The notes beneath the pieces were generated by a model that saw nothing but the letters and a program-made list of their open reading frames with translations, searched no databases and was not told the origin of the DNA. DNA of 64,000 nucleotides from Clostridia bacterium (GTDB taxonomy: Bacteria; Bacillota; Clostridia; Oscillospirales; Acutalibacteraceae), in the NCBI GenBank assembly GCA_017416285.1, contig JAFQCU010000007.1, positions 20,163 to 84,162 on the forward strand, given 5' to 3'. The position numbers were made by a program, and so were the translations under genes. The first letter of the stretch is position 1. Each line of letters begins with the position of its first letter. Below, piece by piece: positions 8,214 to 16,357 of this stretch.

Positions 8214-8242
8214 TTGTAAAAAGATTAAAATTGTGTTAAAAT
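8214..8242 (+). promoter_or_regulatory. Promoter of the SRP RNA gene
   Basis: TTGTAA (8214-8219), a 17-base spacer and TAAAAT (8237-8242). Transcription would begin near 8249, at the foot of the long SRP RNA helix. Confidence 0.6.
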
Positions 8243-8248
8243 TAGGTT

Positions 8249-8411
8249 TGCAATAGTGCACATTTGCGTATCGGAATGTGCGGATGGGCGGGTCCTGTGC
8301 GACGGGATGCTACGAACCATGTCAGGCGGGGAACCGAGCAGCATTAAGTAGATTTTTCTGTGCGCCGCAGTCAATCGGCTCATTCGTACATTCGGGTACG
8401 CAAGTTTTTTA
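8249..8411 (+). ncRNA. ffs: Signal recognition particle RNA (4.5S/scRNA-type)
   Basis: The conserved domain IV hairpin is at about 8316-8343: ACCATGTCAGGC, then a GGAA tetraloop closed by G-C pairs, then GAGCAGCATTAAG, which carries the symmetric loop (CAGG) and asymmetric loop (AGCAGC) that bind Ffh. The 5' segment 8262-8286 pairs with 8380-8404 in a long, nearly continuous helix. A T run at 8406-8411 ends it. At about 155-160 bases it is longer than the E. coli 4.5S RNA and shorter than the Alu-domain-bearing B. subtilis scRNA. It sits directly upstream of dnaX, a common arrangement in Bacillota. Any reading frame through it is spurious. Confidence 0.9.
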
Positions 8412-8433
8412 TTCTTTTAAAAGAGGTGTAAAA

Positions 8434-10035
8434 ATGGCTTATCAGGCTTTATACCGTAAGTATCGCCCACAGACCTTTTCGGATGTTGTCGGGCAGGAGC
8501 ATATAACCAAAACTCTTAAAAACGAATTGTGTGATGGTAAAACCGTTCACGCTTATTTGTTTACGGGCACACGTGGTACGGGCAAAACCACTTGCGCTAA
8601 AATTTTGGCTAATGCGGTTAACTGTCAGAACAGTCAAAACGGTGATCCGTGTCTTGAGTGTGATGCTTGTAAAGCGGCACTTAGTGGTGAAAATACCGAC
8701 ATTGTCGAAATTGACGCCGCCTCAAACAATGGTGTTGACAATATTCGTGAGCTACGTGAAATTATAAGTTTTGCGCCAGCCTCTTCAAAATATCGTGTTT
8801 ATATTATAGATGAAGTGCATATGCTTTCAATCGGTGCGTTTAACGCTCTTTTGAAAACGCTTGAGGAACCACCCGAGCATGTGATTTTTATTTTAGCCAC
8901 AACCGAGGTACACAAGCTTCCTGCTACTATTTTGTCCCGTTGTCAGCGTTTTGATTTCAGAAGAATTGATAACGAAAAAATTTGCGAACGGCTTCAGTAT
9001 GTTGCTAAAAACGAGGGATTGACCCTAACCGATGATGCGGCAACCTTGATTTCGGCTGCGGCAGATGGCGGTATGCGTGATGCCCTTTCAATTTTGGACT
9101 TGTGTGCTTCAAGCAGTAAAAGCATTGATGAAAAAATAGTTGAAAATGTTTGCGCAATGGCGGGGGATGAGTATTTATTAGAGCTTTGCGATGCTTTAAA
9201 AGCACAGGATACACAAAAGGCTCTTTTAATGATTGATAAGCTTCATAACTCATCGGTGGATATGTTGCGACTTTTGTCTGAACTTATTTCACATTACCGT
9301 GATTTGATGATAATTAAAACCGTTCGTTCAGGTAAGCGCCCTATAGTTTGTTCAGCTGCACGGCTTGCGGCACTTGAAAAACAGGCAGAAAAATTTGATA
9401 TTAAGGAAATTGTTTATACCCTTAATATTTTACAGTCGGCTACTGCATTAATGAAAACTGGTGACAGACGCTGTGAAATGGAAATGACCATTGTAAAGCT
9501 TTGCAATCCGCAGTTGTCGGTTGATTTGGCAGCCCTTGAGCGTCGAATTTCCGCCTTAGAAAACGGCGCCGTTATCACAAAAGCGACAACCGCTGTTGCA
9601 GAAGAAAAGGAAGAGACGGTTGAGATTATTGATGATGACGATATTCCGCCCATGCCGGATGATGGTGACATCCCGCTTAGCGAAGAAAACGTGGTTGCTT
9701 CAAAGCCCGAGCCCACCGAAGCTGAGGGCGAGGTTATGAGATGGAACGAGGTTATTGCAATTCTAACCCAGACTTGTCCGCTTATTGCAGGGGTTTTAAA
9801 GGGTTCAAAAGCATATATCAAGGGTGATTTTTTGCTTATTGATGCACCAAATTCACAATTTAAAAGCCTTATAAATCAGCAAAGCGGAAAATACAAAGAA
9901 AATATACGTGATGCGGCACAGCGTGTTTTGGGTGTGACCTATAAATTAGGTCCCTATAAGCGTGAGGCTGCCGTGGCTGAACAAGACCCGCTTAAGGCCT
10001 TGGCAGATAAATTAAAAGCACTTGAGATTAATTAG
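8434..10035 (+). CDS. dnaX: DNA polymerase III gamma/tau subunit
   Basis: A 533-residue clamp-loader ATPase that, with delta and delta', loads the sliding clamp and holds polymerase III together. Walker A is GTRGTGKT (45-52), the zinc module has Cys at 64, 73, 76 and 79, Walker B is VYIIDEVHML, and sensor 1 is in LATTEVHKLPATILSRCQRF. The C-terminal part (about 400-530) is the less conserved tau-like region after an acidic linker. The start is the ATG at 8434 with AAGAGGTG upstream, giving MAYQALYRKYRPQTF, the normal N-terminus. Extending further upstream would translate the SRP RNA. First gene of dnaX-ybaB-recR. Confidence 0.96.
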   Translation: MAYQALYRKYRPQTFSDVVGQEHITKTLKNELCDGKTVHAYLFTGTRGTGKTTCAKILANAVNCQNSQNGDPCLECDACKAALSGENTDIVEIDAASNNGVDNIRELREIISFAPASSKYRVYIIDEVHMLSIGAFNALLKTLEEPPEHVIFILATTEVHKLPATILSRCQRFDFRRIDNEKICERLQYVAKNEGLTLTDDAATLISAAADGGMRDALSILDLCASSSKSIDEKIVENVCAMAGDEYLLELCDALKAQDTQKALLMIDKLHNSSVDMLRLLSELISHYRDLMIIKTVRSGKRPIVCSAARLAALEKQAEKFDIKEIVYTLNILQSATALMKTGDRRCEMEMTIVKLCNPQLSVDLAALERRISALENGAVITKATTAVAEEKEETVEIIDDDDIPPMPDDGDIPLSEENVVASKPEPTEAEGEVMRWNEVIAILTQTCPLIAGVLKGSKAYIKGDFLLIDAPNSQFKSLINQQSGKYKENIRDAAQRVLGVTYKLGPYKREAAVAEQDPLKALADKLKALEIN

Positions 10036-10051
10036 TTTAGGAGATAATGAT

Positions 10052-10393
10052 ATGAAAGTAAGACTTCCCAATAACGGCGGCGCAGGTAATATGCAGCAAA
10101 TGCTCAAGCAGGCACAAAAAATGCAGGCTGATATGCAAACTCTACAGGCAGATTTGGAACAACGTGAATATACAGCAAATGCCGGCGGCGGTTTGGTAGA
10201 AGTAACCGTTGACGGTAAGCACATCGTTAAATCGGTTAAAATCAATCCCGATGCTGTAGATACTGATGATATTGAAATGCTTGAGGATTTTATTACTATT
10301 GCAGTTAATGAAGCAATCGGCAAGGCCGTGGCTGAAAGCGAAGAAGAAATGGGCGCTATTACAGGCGGTCTTAATATGCCGGGGATGTTTTAA
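10052..10393 (+). CDS. YbaB/EbfC nucleoid-associated protein
   Basis: A 113-residue DNA-binding protein of the YbaB/EbfC family; dimers bind DNA and help organise the nucleoid. The helical start MQQMLKQAQKMQADMQTLQ and the core YTANAGGGLVEVTVDGK are the family hallmarks. I use the ATG at 10052, which has TTAGGAGA upstream, rather than earlier in-frame codons that overlap dnaX. It stands between dnaX and recR, 2 bases from recR, which is the conserved order in many bacteria. Confidence 0.95.
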   Translation: MKVRLPNNGGAGNMQQMLKQAQKMQADMQTLQADLEQREYTANAGGGLVEVTVDGKHIVKSVKINPDAVDTDDIEMLEDFITIAVNEAIGKAVAESEEEMGAITGGLNMPGMF

Positions 10394-10395
10394 TT

Positions 10396-10998
10396 ATGGC
10401 AGGGTTTAATATTGTCCCTTTAAATGAGCTTATCGCTCAGTTTGAACGGCTTCCCGGTATCGGTAAAAAAACCGCACAGCGGTTGGCACTTAATATTTTA
10501 GAGCAACCGCCCGAGCGTGCTGAAAAATTTGCCGAAGCCCTTGTAAACGCACGCAGAAAGATTCGTTTTTGCAGTGTTTGTCAGGGTCTTACTGATAGCG
10601 AGGTTTGCTCGGTTTGTGGCGACCCCACTCGTGATAAAACGGTTATTTGCGTGGTTGCCGAGCCGAAGGATATTATTGCGTTTGAACGTATCCGTGAATT
10701 CGGTGGTACGTATCACGTGCTTCACGGGGTTATTTCGCCTATGGATAATATCACTCCGGATGATTTGCGTATAAAAGAATTAATGACACGCTTGGCTTCC
10801 GGCGAGGTCAAAGAAATTATAATGGCAACCAACCCCACGGTTGAGGGTGAGGCAACTGCCAGTTATATTTCCCGTCTTGTAAAACCGATGGGGATTAAGG
10901 TTACACGCTTAGCTTATGGTGTGCCGGTCGGCAGTGATTTAGAATATGCCGATGAATTTACATTAGCCCGTGCATTACAGGGCAGAAACGAGATTTAG
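10396..10998 (+). CDS. recR: Recombination mediator RecR
   Basis: A 200-residue protein that with RecO/RecF loads RecA at gaps. It has the N-terminal helix-hairpin-helix (ERLPGIGKKTAQRLA), a four-Cys zinc finger (Cys 59, 62, 71, 74 in CSVCQG and CSVCGD), and the Toprim domain with VVAEPKDIIAFE and NPTVEGEATASYI. Length and order are normal for the family. The start lies 2 bases after ybaB, and the DUF896 gene begins 1 base after its stop. Confidence 0.96.
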   Translation: MAGFNIVPLNELIAQFERLPGIGKKTAQRLALNILEQPPERAEKFAEALVNARRKIRFCSVCQGLTDSEVCSVCGDPTRDKTVICVVAEPKDIIAFERIREFGGTYHVLHGVISPMDNITPDDLRIKELMTRLASGEVKEIIMATNPTVEGEATASYISRLVKPMGIKVTRLAYGVPVGSDLEYADEFTLARALQGRNEI

Positions 10999-10999
10999 T

Positions 11000-11218
11000 A
11001 TGACACAGGAAAAAATTAACCGTATTAATGAGCTTGCGAAAAAACAAAAAACGGTAGGTCTTACCGAAGAGGAAAAGCAAGAGCAATACGTTTTGAGACG
11101 GGAGTATATAGACTCCTTTAAAATGAGCTTGGTGTCGCAGCTTGAAAATACCTATATTGTCAATCCTGATGGCACCAAAAAGAAGGTAACTGCCAAAGAT
11201 GAAAATATTAGTAACTGA
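11000..11218 (+). CDS. DUF896 (UPF0291, YnzC-like) small protein
   Basis: A 72-residue protein. The N-terminal helical hairpin KINRINELAKKQKTVGLTEE followed by EEKQEQYVLRREYID is the DUF896 signature. B. subtilis YnzC of this family is linked to the SOS operon, but its function is unsettled. The ATG at 11000 begins 1 base after the recR stop. Its 3' end overlaps the following dehydrogenase gene by 20 bases, so the genes are likely co-translated. Confidence 0.85.
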   Translation: MTQEKINRINELAKKQKTVGLTEEEKQEQYVLRREYIDSFKMSLVSQLENTYIVNPDGTKKKVTAKDENISN

Positions 11219-12146
11219 TAGCTTAAGCTTAAAGTCGCATAACGATTTATCCTTAGAAGCGCTTGGAAAATTTGGTGAGGTCAGCGAATATGACGATATC
11301 ACCCGTGAGGAGCTTTTACGAGAAGTAAAGGATAAAGATATAATTTTAACCAATAAGATTATAATCGACCGTGAGGTAATGGAAAATGCCCCACGGCTTC
11401 GTTATATCGGGTTGTTTGCTACGGGATATAATAATATTGATGTTGCCGCCGCTAAGGAAAAGGGAATAGTGGTTGCAAATGCGGGTAGTTATTCCACAAA
11501 TGCGGTAGCACAGCAGGTAATCGGATATATTTTGGCGCATTATACTAAAATTTCACAGTATGATGAATTTGTGAAAGCCGGCGGTTGGCTTAAATCCAAA
11601 TGCTTTGCACCGTTAGTTTTCGCCACTGACGAGGTTTACGATAAAACCTTGGGAATTGTGGGCTATGGCGCAATAGGTCAAGCGGTTGAAAAAATTGCCG
11701 TTGCTTTGGGCATGCGGGTTTTGGTTTATACTCGTACCCCTAAATCAGATGCGAAATTCGTTGGTTTTGACACCCTTTTAGCGAAAAGTGACGTTATAAC
11801 TTTGCATTGCCCTTTAACCGAACAAACTAAGGATTTAATGAACAGTGAAGCCTTTTCAAAATGCAAGGATGGCGCATTTTTTATTAATACCTCACGTGGC
11901 GGCGTGGTGGATGAATTCGCTCTTTTTAATGCTCTGAAAAGCGGTAAATTATCCGGTGCGGCAGTTGACGTTTTAAAAAGTGAGCCTATGAGCAGTGACT
12001 GTTCGCTTTTAAACGCACCGAATATAATTATCACGCCACACACAGCGTGGGCACCCCTCAAAACCCGTCAAAGGCTTTTGGAAATTGTTTGTGACAATAT
12101 TCAGGCTTTTTTGGACGGAACCCCCAAAAATAACGTAGCAAAGTAG
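11199..12146 (+). CDS. D-2-hydroxyacid dehydrogenase (glycerate dehydrogenase-like)
   Basis: A 315-residue NAD(P)-dependent oxidoreductase that interconverts D-2-hydroxyacids and 2-oxoacids. The nucleotide-binding GYGAIG is at 155-160. The catalytic triad positions are visible: Arg in NTSRGGVVDE, Glu in KSEPM and His in ITPHTAW. The length and YNNIDVAAAKEKGI place it with glycerate/hydroxypyruvate-type rather than phosphoglycerate dehydrogenases, as no ACT domain is present. It begins inside the DUF896 gene. Specificity is not readable from sequence. Confidence 0.87.
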   Translation: MKILVTDSLSLKSHNDLSLEALGKFGEVSEYDDITREELLREVKDKDIILTNKIIIDREVMENAPRLRYIGLFATGYNNIDVAAAKEKGIVVANAGSYSTNAVAQQVIGYILAHYTKISQYDEFVKAGGWLKSKCFAPLVFATDEVYDKTLGIVGYGAIGQAVEKIAVALGMRVLVYTRTPKSDAKFVGFDTLLAKSDVITLHCPLTEQTKDLMNSEAFSKCKDGAFFINTSRGGVVDEFALFNALKSGKLSGAAVDVLKSEPMSSDCSLLNAPNIIITPHTAWAPLKTRQRLLEIVCDNIQAFLDGTPKNNVAK

Positions 12147-12156
12147 GTGAAACGGT

Positions 12157-13683
12157 TTGTTTTCGAGGATAAACAGCGTCGGTCTTTTTGGTATTGATTC
12201 TTATATGATAGAGGTTGAAGCCGATATTTCAAACGGGCTTCCTGCTTTTGATATTGTAGGGCTTCCCGATACTGCGGTTAAGGAATCAAGGGACCGTGTA
12301 CGTGCCGCTATTAAAAATTGCGGTTTTAAATTTCCCGTTTCACGCATAACTGTAAATCTTGCTCCTGCCGACCGCAAAAAAGAGGGCTCAATTTATGATT
12401 TACCCGTTTTATTTGCAATTTTAAAGGCAAGTGAACAGATAAAGGTGGATTTGAGTGACACCGTTATGATTGGCGAGGTTGCTCTTGACGGTATGCTTCG
12501 CAGTATAAACGGCGCATTGGCCATTGCAATTACCGCAAAGGAAAACGGTATAAAAAGCCTTTTTGTACCAAAAGAAAACGCTGTTGAAGCCGCTGTGGTG
12601 GATGGCATAGATGTTTATGGTGTTAATGATATAAAGGAGCTTATTGCTCATTTACAGGGTGAAAAGCCACTGGAAAAACAGCCCCTTACGGTAATTAAAG
12701 ATGATAATAAATTGCCCGTGCCCGATTTTTCGGACGTTAAGGGTCAGCTTGCGGCTAAAAAGGCAATGGAAATTGCAGCCGCCGGCGGTCATAATATCAT
12801 TTTGGTGGGGCCACCCGGTTCGGGCAAAAGTATGCTCGCAAAAAGACTTCCCGGCATTATGCCCGATATGACCTTTGAAGAAGCGATTGAAACCACAAAA
12901 ATTCATTCTGTGGCGGGAATACTCGATAAAAACGAGCCGTTTGTATCAACACGACCTTTTCGTTCACCTCACCACACGGTATCACCCGCAGCGATAGCGG
13001 GCGGCGGTACAATGCCAAAGCCTGGTGAAATATCGCTGGCGCATAACGGTGTTTTGTTTTTGGATGAATTCCCCGAATTCAGAAGAGATGTTATGGAGGC
13101 ATTGCGCCAACCTATTGAGGATAACAAGGTGACAATTTCACGTGTGGCGGGAACCCTTACATACCCAAGCTCGATAATGCTTGTTGCTGCAATGAATCCT
13201 TGTCCGTGCGGTTTTTACGGGCACCCTACCCGCCAGTGCACCTGTGCACCGCAGGCGGTACGTAAATATCTTGCTAAAATATCGGGCCCAATGCTTGACC
13301 GAATTGATTTGCACGTTGAAGTTCCGCCGGTTGATTATAGCGATTTAAGCGGTAAAGGTCAGGAAGAAACCAGCGCCCAAATTAAAGAGCGTGTTAATAA
13401 AGCTCGTCAGCTGCAAGCTCAAAGATATAAAAATGAGGGTATAACCTGTAACGCAAGATTAACCTCGTCGCTTATAAGAAAATATTGCGTTTTAACAGAG
13501 GATGCAAGTCAGTATTTGGCGCTTGCCTTTGAACGTCTTGGAATGTCAGCTCGTGCTTATGACCGCATTTTAAAGGTTGCACGCACCATTGCCGATTTAG
13601 ATGGCTGTGAAAATATTGAAAAACGCCATATATTCTCTGCAATATCTTTCAGAAGCCTTGACAGAAAGTATTGGGGCGCATAA
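12157..13683 (+). CDS. YifB/ComM-family Mg-chelatase-like AAA+ ATPase
   Basis: A 508-residue protein. It has an N-terminal Lon-protease-fold (ChlI) domain without the protease use (residues 1-170), then an AAA+ core with Walker A GPPGSGKSMLAKRLPG (about 218-233), Walker B VLFLDEFPEF, and the CPCG...CTC zinc-like cysteines of MNPCPCGFYGHP. A C-terminal Mg-chelatase domain follows. The Gram-negative homologue ComM is a branch-migration helicase in natural transformation; in Clostridia the role is less clear. The start is a TTG at 12157 with AGGTG upstream. The N-terminal FSRINSVGLFG is the family's normal start. Confidence 0.92.
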   Translation: MFSRINSVGLFGIDSYMIEVEADISNGLPAFDIVGLPDTAVKESRDRVRAAIKNCGFKFPVSRITVNLAPADRKKEGSIYDLPVLFAILKASEQIKVDLSDTVMIGEVALDGMLRSINGALAIAITAKENGIKSLFVPKENAVEAAVVDGIDVYGVNDIKELIAHLQGEKPLEKQPLTVIKDDNKLPVPDFSDVKGQLAAKKAMEIAAAGGHNIILVGPPGSGKSMLAKRLPGIMPDMTFEEAIETTKIHSVAGILDKNEPFVSTRPFRSPHHTVSPAAIAGGGTMPKPGEISLAHNGVLFLDEFPEFRRDVMEALRQPIEDNKVTISRVAGTLTYPSSIMLVAAMNPCPCGFYGHPTRQCTCAPQAVRKYLAKISGPMLDRIDLHVEVPPVDYSDLSGKGQEETSAQIKERVNKARQLQAQRYKNEGITCNARLTSSLIRKYCVLTEDASQYLALAFERLGMSARAYDRILKVARTIADLDGCENIEKRHIFSAISFRSLDRKYWGA

Positions 13684-13692
13684 GAATTAAAT

Positions 13693-13728
13693 AGCACTCG
13701 ATTCCTTTTTGGTTTCGGGTGCTTTTTG
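13693..13728 (+). terminator. Rho-independent terminator after yifB
   Basis: A GU-containing stem (AGCACTCGA at 13693 pairing with TTTCGGGTGCT to 13723) is followed by a T run. Confidence 0.7.
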
Positions 13729-13763
13729 TATGGTGAATTATTATGTCTATTTTTTAAAAACTA

Positions 13764-13792
13764 TTGCAACTTTTTAAGGATTGTTATATAAT
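13764..13792 (+). promoter_or_regulatory. Promoter of the fucO-like gene
   Basis: TTGCAA (13764-13769), a 17-base spacer and TATAAT (13787-13792), with AAAGGA before the ATG at 13825. Confidence 0.7.
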
Positions 13793-13824
13793 TAACATAG
13801 TATATTTTTGAAAGGATGATTCCA

Positions 13825-14970
13825 ATGAACAGATTTACCCTTAACGAAACTTCTTACCATGGCGCTGGTGCTATTAATGCAATCCCCGACGAAATCACAA
13901 AACGTGGTTTTAAAAAGGTTTTTGTTGCTACCGACCCTGACCTTATTAAATTTGGTGTTGCTAAAAAGGTTACCGATATTTTGGATAATGCCGGCATTGC
14001 ATACGGTATTTATTCTGACATTAAGGCAAACCCCACAATCGAAAACGTACAAAACGGTGTAAAGGCATTTAAGGAAATGGATGCTGATTGTATCGTTGCT
14101 ATCGGCGGTGGCTCTGCAATGGATACCGCAAAGGCTATCGGTATTATTATTACTAACCCCGAATATGCTGACGTTCGTTCACTCGAAGGCGTTGCTCCTA
14201 CCAAGAATAAGTGCGTTCCTACTATCGCTGTTCCTACAACTGCAGGTACTGCTGCTGAAGTTACTATCAACTACGTAATTACCGACGTTGAAAAGAAGCG
14301 TAAGTTCGTTTGTGTTGACACTAACGATATCCCCGTTGTTGCAGTTGTTGACCCTGATATGATGGCTTCTATGCCTGCAGGTCTTACCGCTGCTACCGGT
14401 ATGGATGCTTTAACCCACGCTATTGAAGGCTACATAACTAAAGGCGCTTGGGAGCTTTCTGACATGTTCCACATTAAAGCAATCGAGGTTATTGGTCGTT
14501 CACTCCGTGGCGCTGTTAAGAATGAGGCTGAAGGCCGTGAAGGTATGGCACTTGGTCAGTATATCGCAGGTATGGGCTTTAGTAACGTTGGTCTCGGTGT
14601 TGACCACTCAATGGCTCACACACTTTCAGCTTATTATGATATGCCTCACGGTAAGGCATGTGCAACCTTGTTGCCTGCTGTAATGGCATTTAACGCTGAT
14701 TACACCGGTACTAAGTATCGTGATATCGCTATCGCTATGGGTGTTCAGGGTGTTGAAAATATGACTCAGGAACAATACCGTGCAGCAGCTGTTGAAGCTG
14801 TTCGCAAGCTCGCTGAAGACGTTGGCATTGTAACTTCACTTAAGGGTGTTGTTAAGGAAGAAGATATCGACGCTTTGGCACTTGATGCTTATAACGATGC
14901 TTGCCGCCCCGGTAACCCCCGTGAAGTTTCAGTTGAAGATATTATTGCAATTTACAGAAGCTTAATGTAA
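13825..14970 (+). CDS. fucO: Iron-dependent alcohol dehydrogenase, lactaldehyde reductase-like
   Basis: A 381-residue group III dehydrogenase. Family metal ligands are Asp 194, His 198, His 261 and His 275 (in GMDALTHAIEGY, DHSMAHTLSAYYDMPHGK), and NAD-binding GGGS is near 95. The opening MNRFTLNETSYHGAGA, the length and the overall sequence are close to FucO, which reduces L-lactaldehyde to 1,2-propanediol in fucose and rhamnose fermentation. Other alcohols are possible. It is a single-gene unit with a clean promoter and terminator. Its strongly biased codon use (many GCT, GGT, AAG) suggests high expression, as for a main fermentation enzyme. Confidence 0.88.
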   Translation: MNRFTLNETSYHGAGAINAIPDEITKRGFKKVFVATDPDLIKFGVAKKVTDILDNAGIAYGIYSDIKANPTIENVQNGVKAFKEMDADCIVAIGGGSAMDTAKAIGIIITNPEYADVRSLEGVAPTKNKCVPTIAVPTTAGTAAEVTINYVITDVEKKRKFVCVDTNDIPVVAVVDPDMMASMPAGLTAATGMDALTHAIEGYITKGAWELSDMFHIKAIEVIGRSLRGAVKNEAEGREGMALGQYIAGMGFSNVGLGVDHSMAHTLSAYYDMPHGKACATLLPAVMAFNADYTGTKYRDIAIAMGVQGVENMTQEQYRAAAVEAVRKLAEDVGIVTSLKGVVKEEDIDALALDAYNDACRPGNPREVSVEDIIAIYRSLM

Positions 14971-14987
14971 TCATTATTAAAAACTTA

Positions 14988-15024
14988 AATCCCTTTCGGA
15001 TATTTTGTCCGAAAGGGATTTTTT
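14988..15024 (+). terminator. Rho-independent terminator of the fucO-like gene
   Basis: A 13-bp perfect stem AATCCCTTTCGGA (14988-15000) with its complement at 15008-15020 around a 7-base loop is followed by a T run. Confidence 0.9.
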
Positions 15025-15032
15025 GTTGCGTT

Positions 15033-15061
15033 TTTACAAATATTGTTATATAATATATACT
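15033..15061 (+). promoter_or_regulatory. Promoter for the DUF951-prfA-sua5-coaE operon
   Basis: TTTACA (15033-15038), a 17-base spacer and TATACT (15056-15061) lie 28 bases before the DUF951 start. Confidence 0.65.
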
Positions 15062-15088
15062 GTATAATTATGCGAAAGAGGTGCGGTA

Positions 15089-15277
15089 ATGGATATATCT
15101 GTCGGTGATAAGCTTTTAATGAAGAAAAAGCACCCTTGCGGATGCGATACCTTTACCGTAAACCGCATTGGTATGGACTTTCGTCTTCGTTGTGATGGCT
15201 GTGGAAGGGAATTTATGGTGCCACGTGTCAAGGCGGAAAAAAGTGTAAAAAAAATAATTAAACCACAGGGAGAATAA
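15089..15277 (+). CDS. DUF951 family small zinc-binding-like protein
   Basis: A 62-residue protein. VGDKLLMKKKHPCGC, RIGMDFRLRCDGCGREFMVPR form the DUF951 pattern, with C-x-C and C-x2-C pairs likely to bind zinc and a basic C-terminal tail. The function is unknown. It starts at the ATG 15089 after AAAGAGGTG and is followed 2 bases later by prfA, so it may act with translation genes. Confidence 0.85.
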   Translation: MDISVGDKLLMKKKHPCGCDTFTVNRIGMDFRLRCDGCGREFMVPRVKAEKSVKKIIKPQGE

Positions 15278-15279
15278 TT

Positions 15280-16356
15280 GTGTTTGATAAATTAGAAGCG
15301 GTTGTAAACCGCCACGAACAAATCGGTATTGAGCTTACCCGTCCGGATGTTGCATCGGATAATGAATTATTTAGAAGGCTTATGAAGGAATATAGCGAGC
15401 TTAGCCCGATTGTTGAAAAGTATAAGGAATACGTTTCGGCTAAAAACGCCGAAAAGGAAGCGCTTGAAATTCTTAATGAGCCAAATCTTGATAAAGATTT
15501 TAAAGAGCTTGCCGAAGAAGAACTAAAGGAAGCAAAGGAAAATATTGTTATTTTCGCTGACGAGCTTAAAATTTTGCTTTTACCAAAGGACCCCAATGAT
15601 GATAAAAACGTTATTATCGAAATTCGTGGCGGCGCCGGCGGTGAGGAAGCAGCACTCTTTGCGGCATCGCTTTTCCGTATGTATTCAATGTATGCAGAAT
15701 CAAAGCGTTGGCAGATTGAAATCAGCAATGCCAACGAAACCGAGCTTGGCGGTTATAAAGAAATCAGCTTTATGATTGAGGGCAGCGGTGCTTATTCACG
15801 CTTTAAGTATGAAAGCGGTGTTCACCGTGTTCAGCGTGTGCCCGACACCGAAACACAGGGTCGTATTCACACTTCGACCGTTACTGTTGCCGTACTTCCC
15901 GAAGCGGATGAGGTTGAGCTTGAAATTAACCCCGCTGACCTTAAGATTGATACTTTCAGATCAAGTGGTGCAGGTGGTCAGCATATTAACAAAACGTCAT
16001 CGGCTATTCGTGTAACGCATATTCCCACAGGTACTGTTGTTGAATGTCAGGATGAACGTAGTCAGTTTAAAAACAAGGACAAGGCACTTCGTATTTTGCG
16101 TGCCCGTCTTTTTGACGAGGAACAAAGAAAGCATGACGAGGCTATCGCCTCTGACCGTAAAAGTCAGGTTGGCACAGGTGACAGAAGTGAACGAATTCGC
16201 ACCTACAACTACCCACAGGGTCGTGTGACCGACCATAGAATTGGTCTTACCCTTTATAAATTAGACCAAATTTTAAACGGTGATATTGATGAGATTGTAG
16301 ATGGTCTTATTACCTATTATCGTACCGAGGCATTAAAATCAGAGGAAGAAAATTAA
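15280..16356 (+). CDS. prfA: Peptide chain release factor 1
   Basis: A 358-residue factor that recognises UAA and UAG and triggers peptide release. The GGQ motif is at 232-234 (SSGAGGQHINKTSSAIRVTH), and the P-x-T anticodon-like motif is PDT (188-190) in RVPDTETQGRIHTST; RF2 would show SPF. It starts with GTG at 15280 (AGGGAGA upstream). The methyltransferase prmC that often follows prfA is not here; sua5 follows after 1 base instead. Confidence 0.96.
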   Translation: MFDKLEAVVNRHEQIGIELTRPDVASDNELFRRLMKEYSELSPIVEKYKEYVSAKNAEKEALEILNEPNLDKDFKELAEEELKEAKENIVIFADELKILLLPKDPNDDKNVIIEIRGGAGGEEAALFAASLFRMYSMYAESKRWQIEISNANETELGGYKEISFMIEGSGAYSRFKYESGVHRVQRVPDTETQGRIHTSTVTVAVLPEADEVELEINPADLKIDTFRSSGAGGQHINKTSSAIRVTHIPTGTVVECQDERSQFKNKDKALRILRARLFDEEQRKHDEAIASDRKSQVGTGDRSERIRTYNYPQGRVTDHRIGLTLYKLDQILNGDIDEIVDGLITYYRTEALKSEEEN

Positions 16357-16357
16357 A

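Noticed and set aside
8278-8433. In-frame N-terminal extension of dnaX
   Set aside because: It would translate the SRP RNA. The conserved DnaX N-terminus and a ribosome binding site start at 8434.
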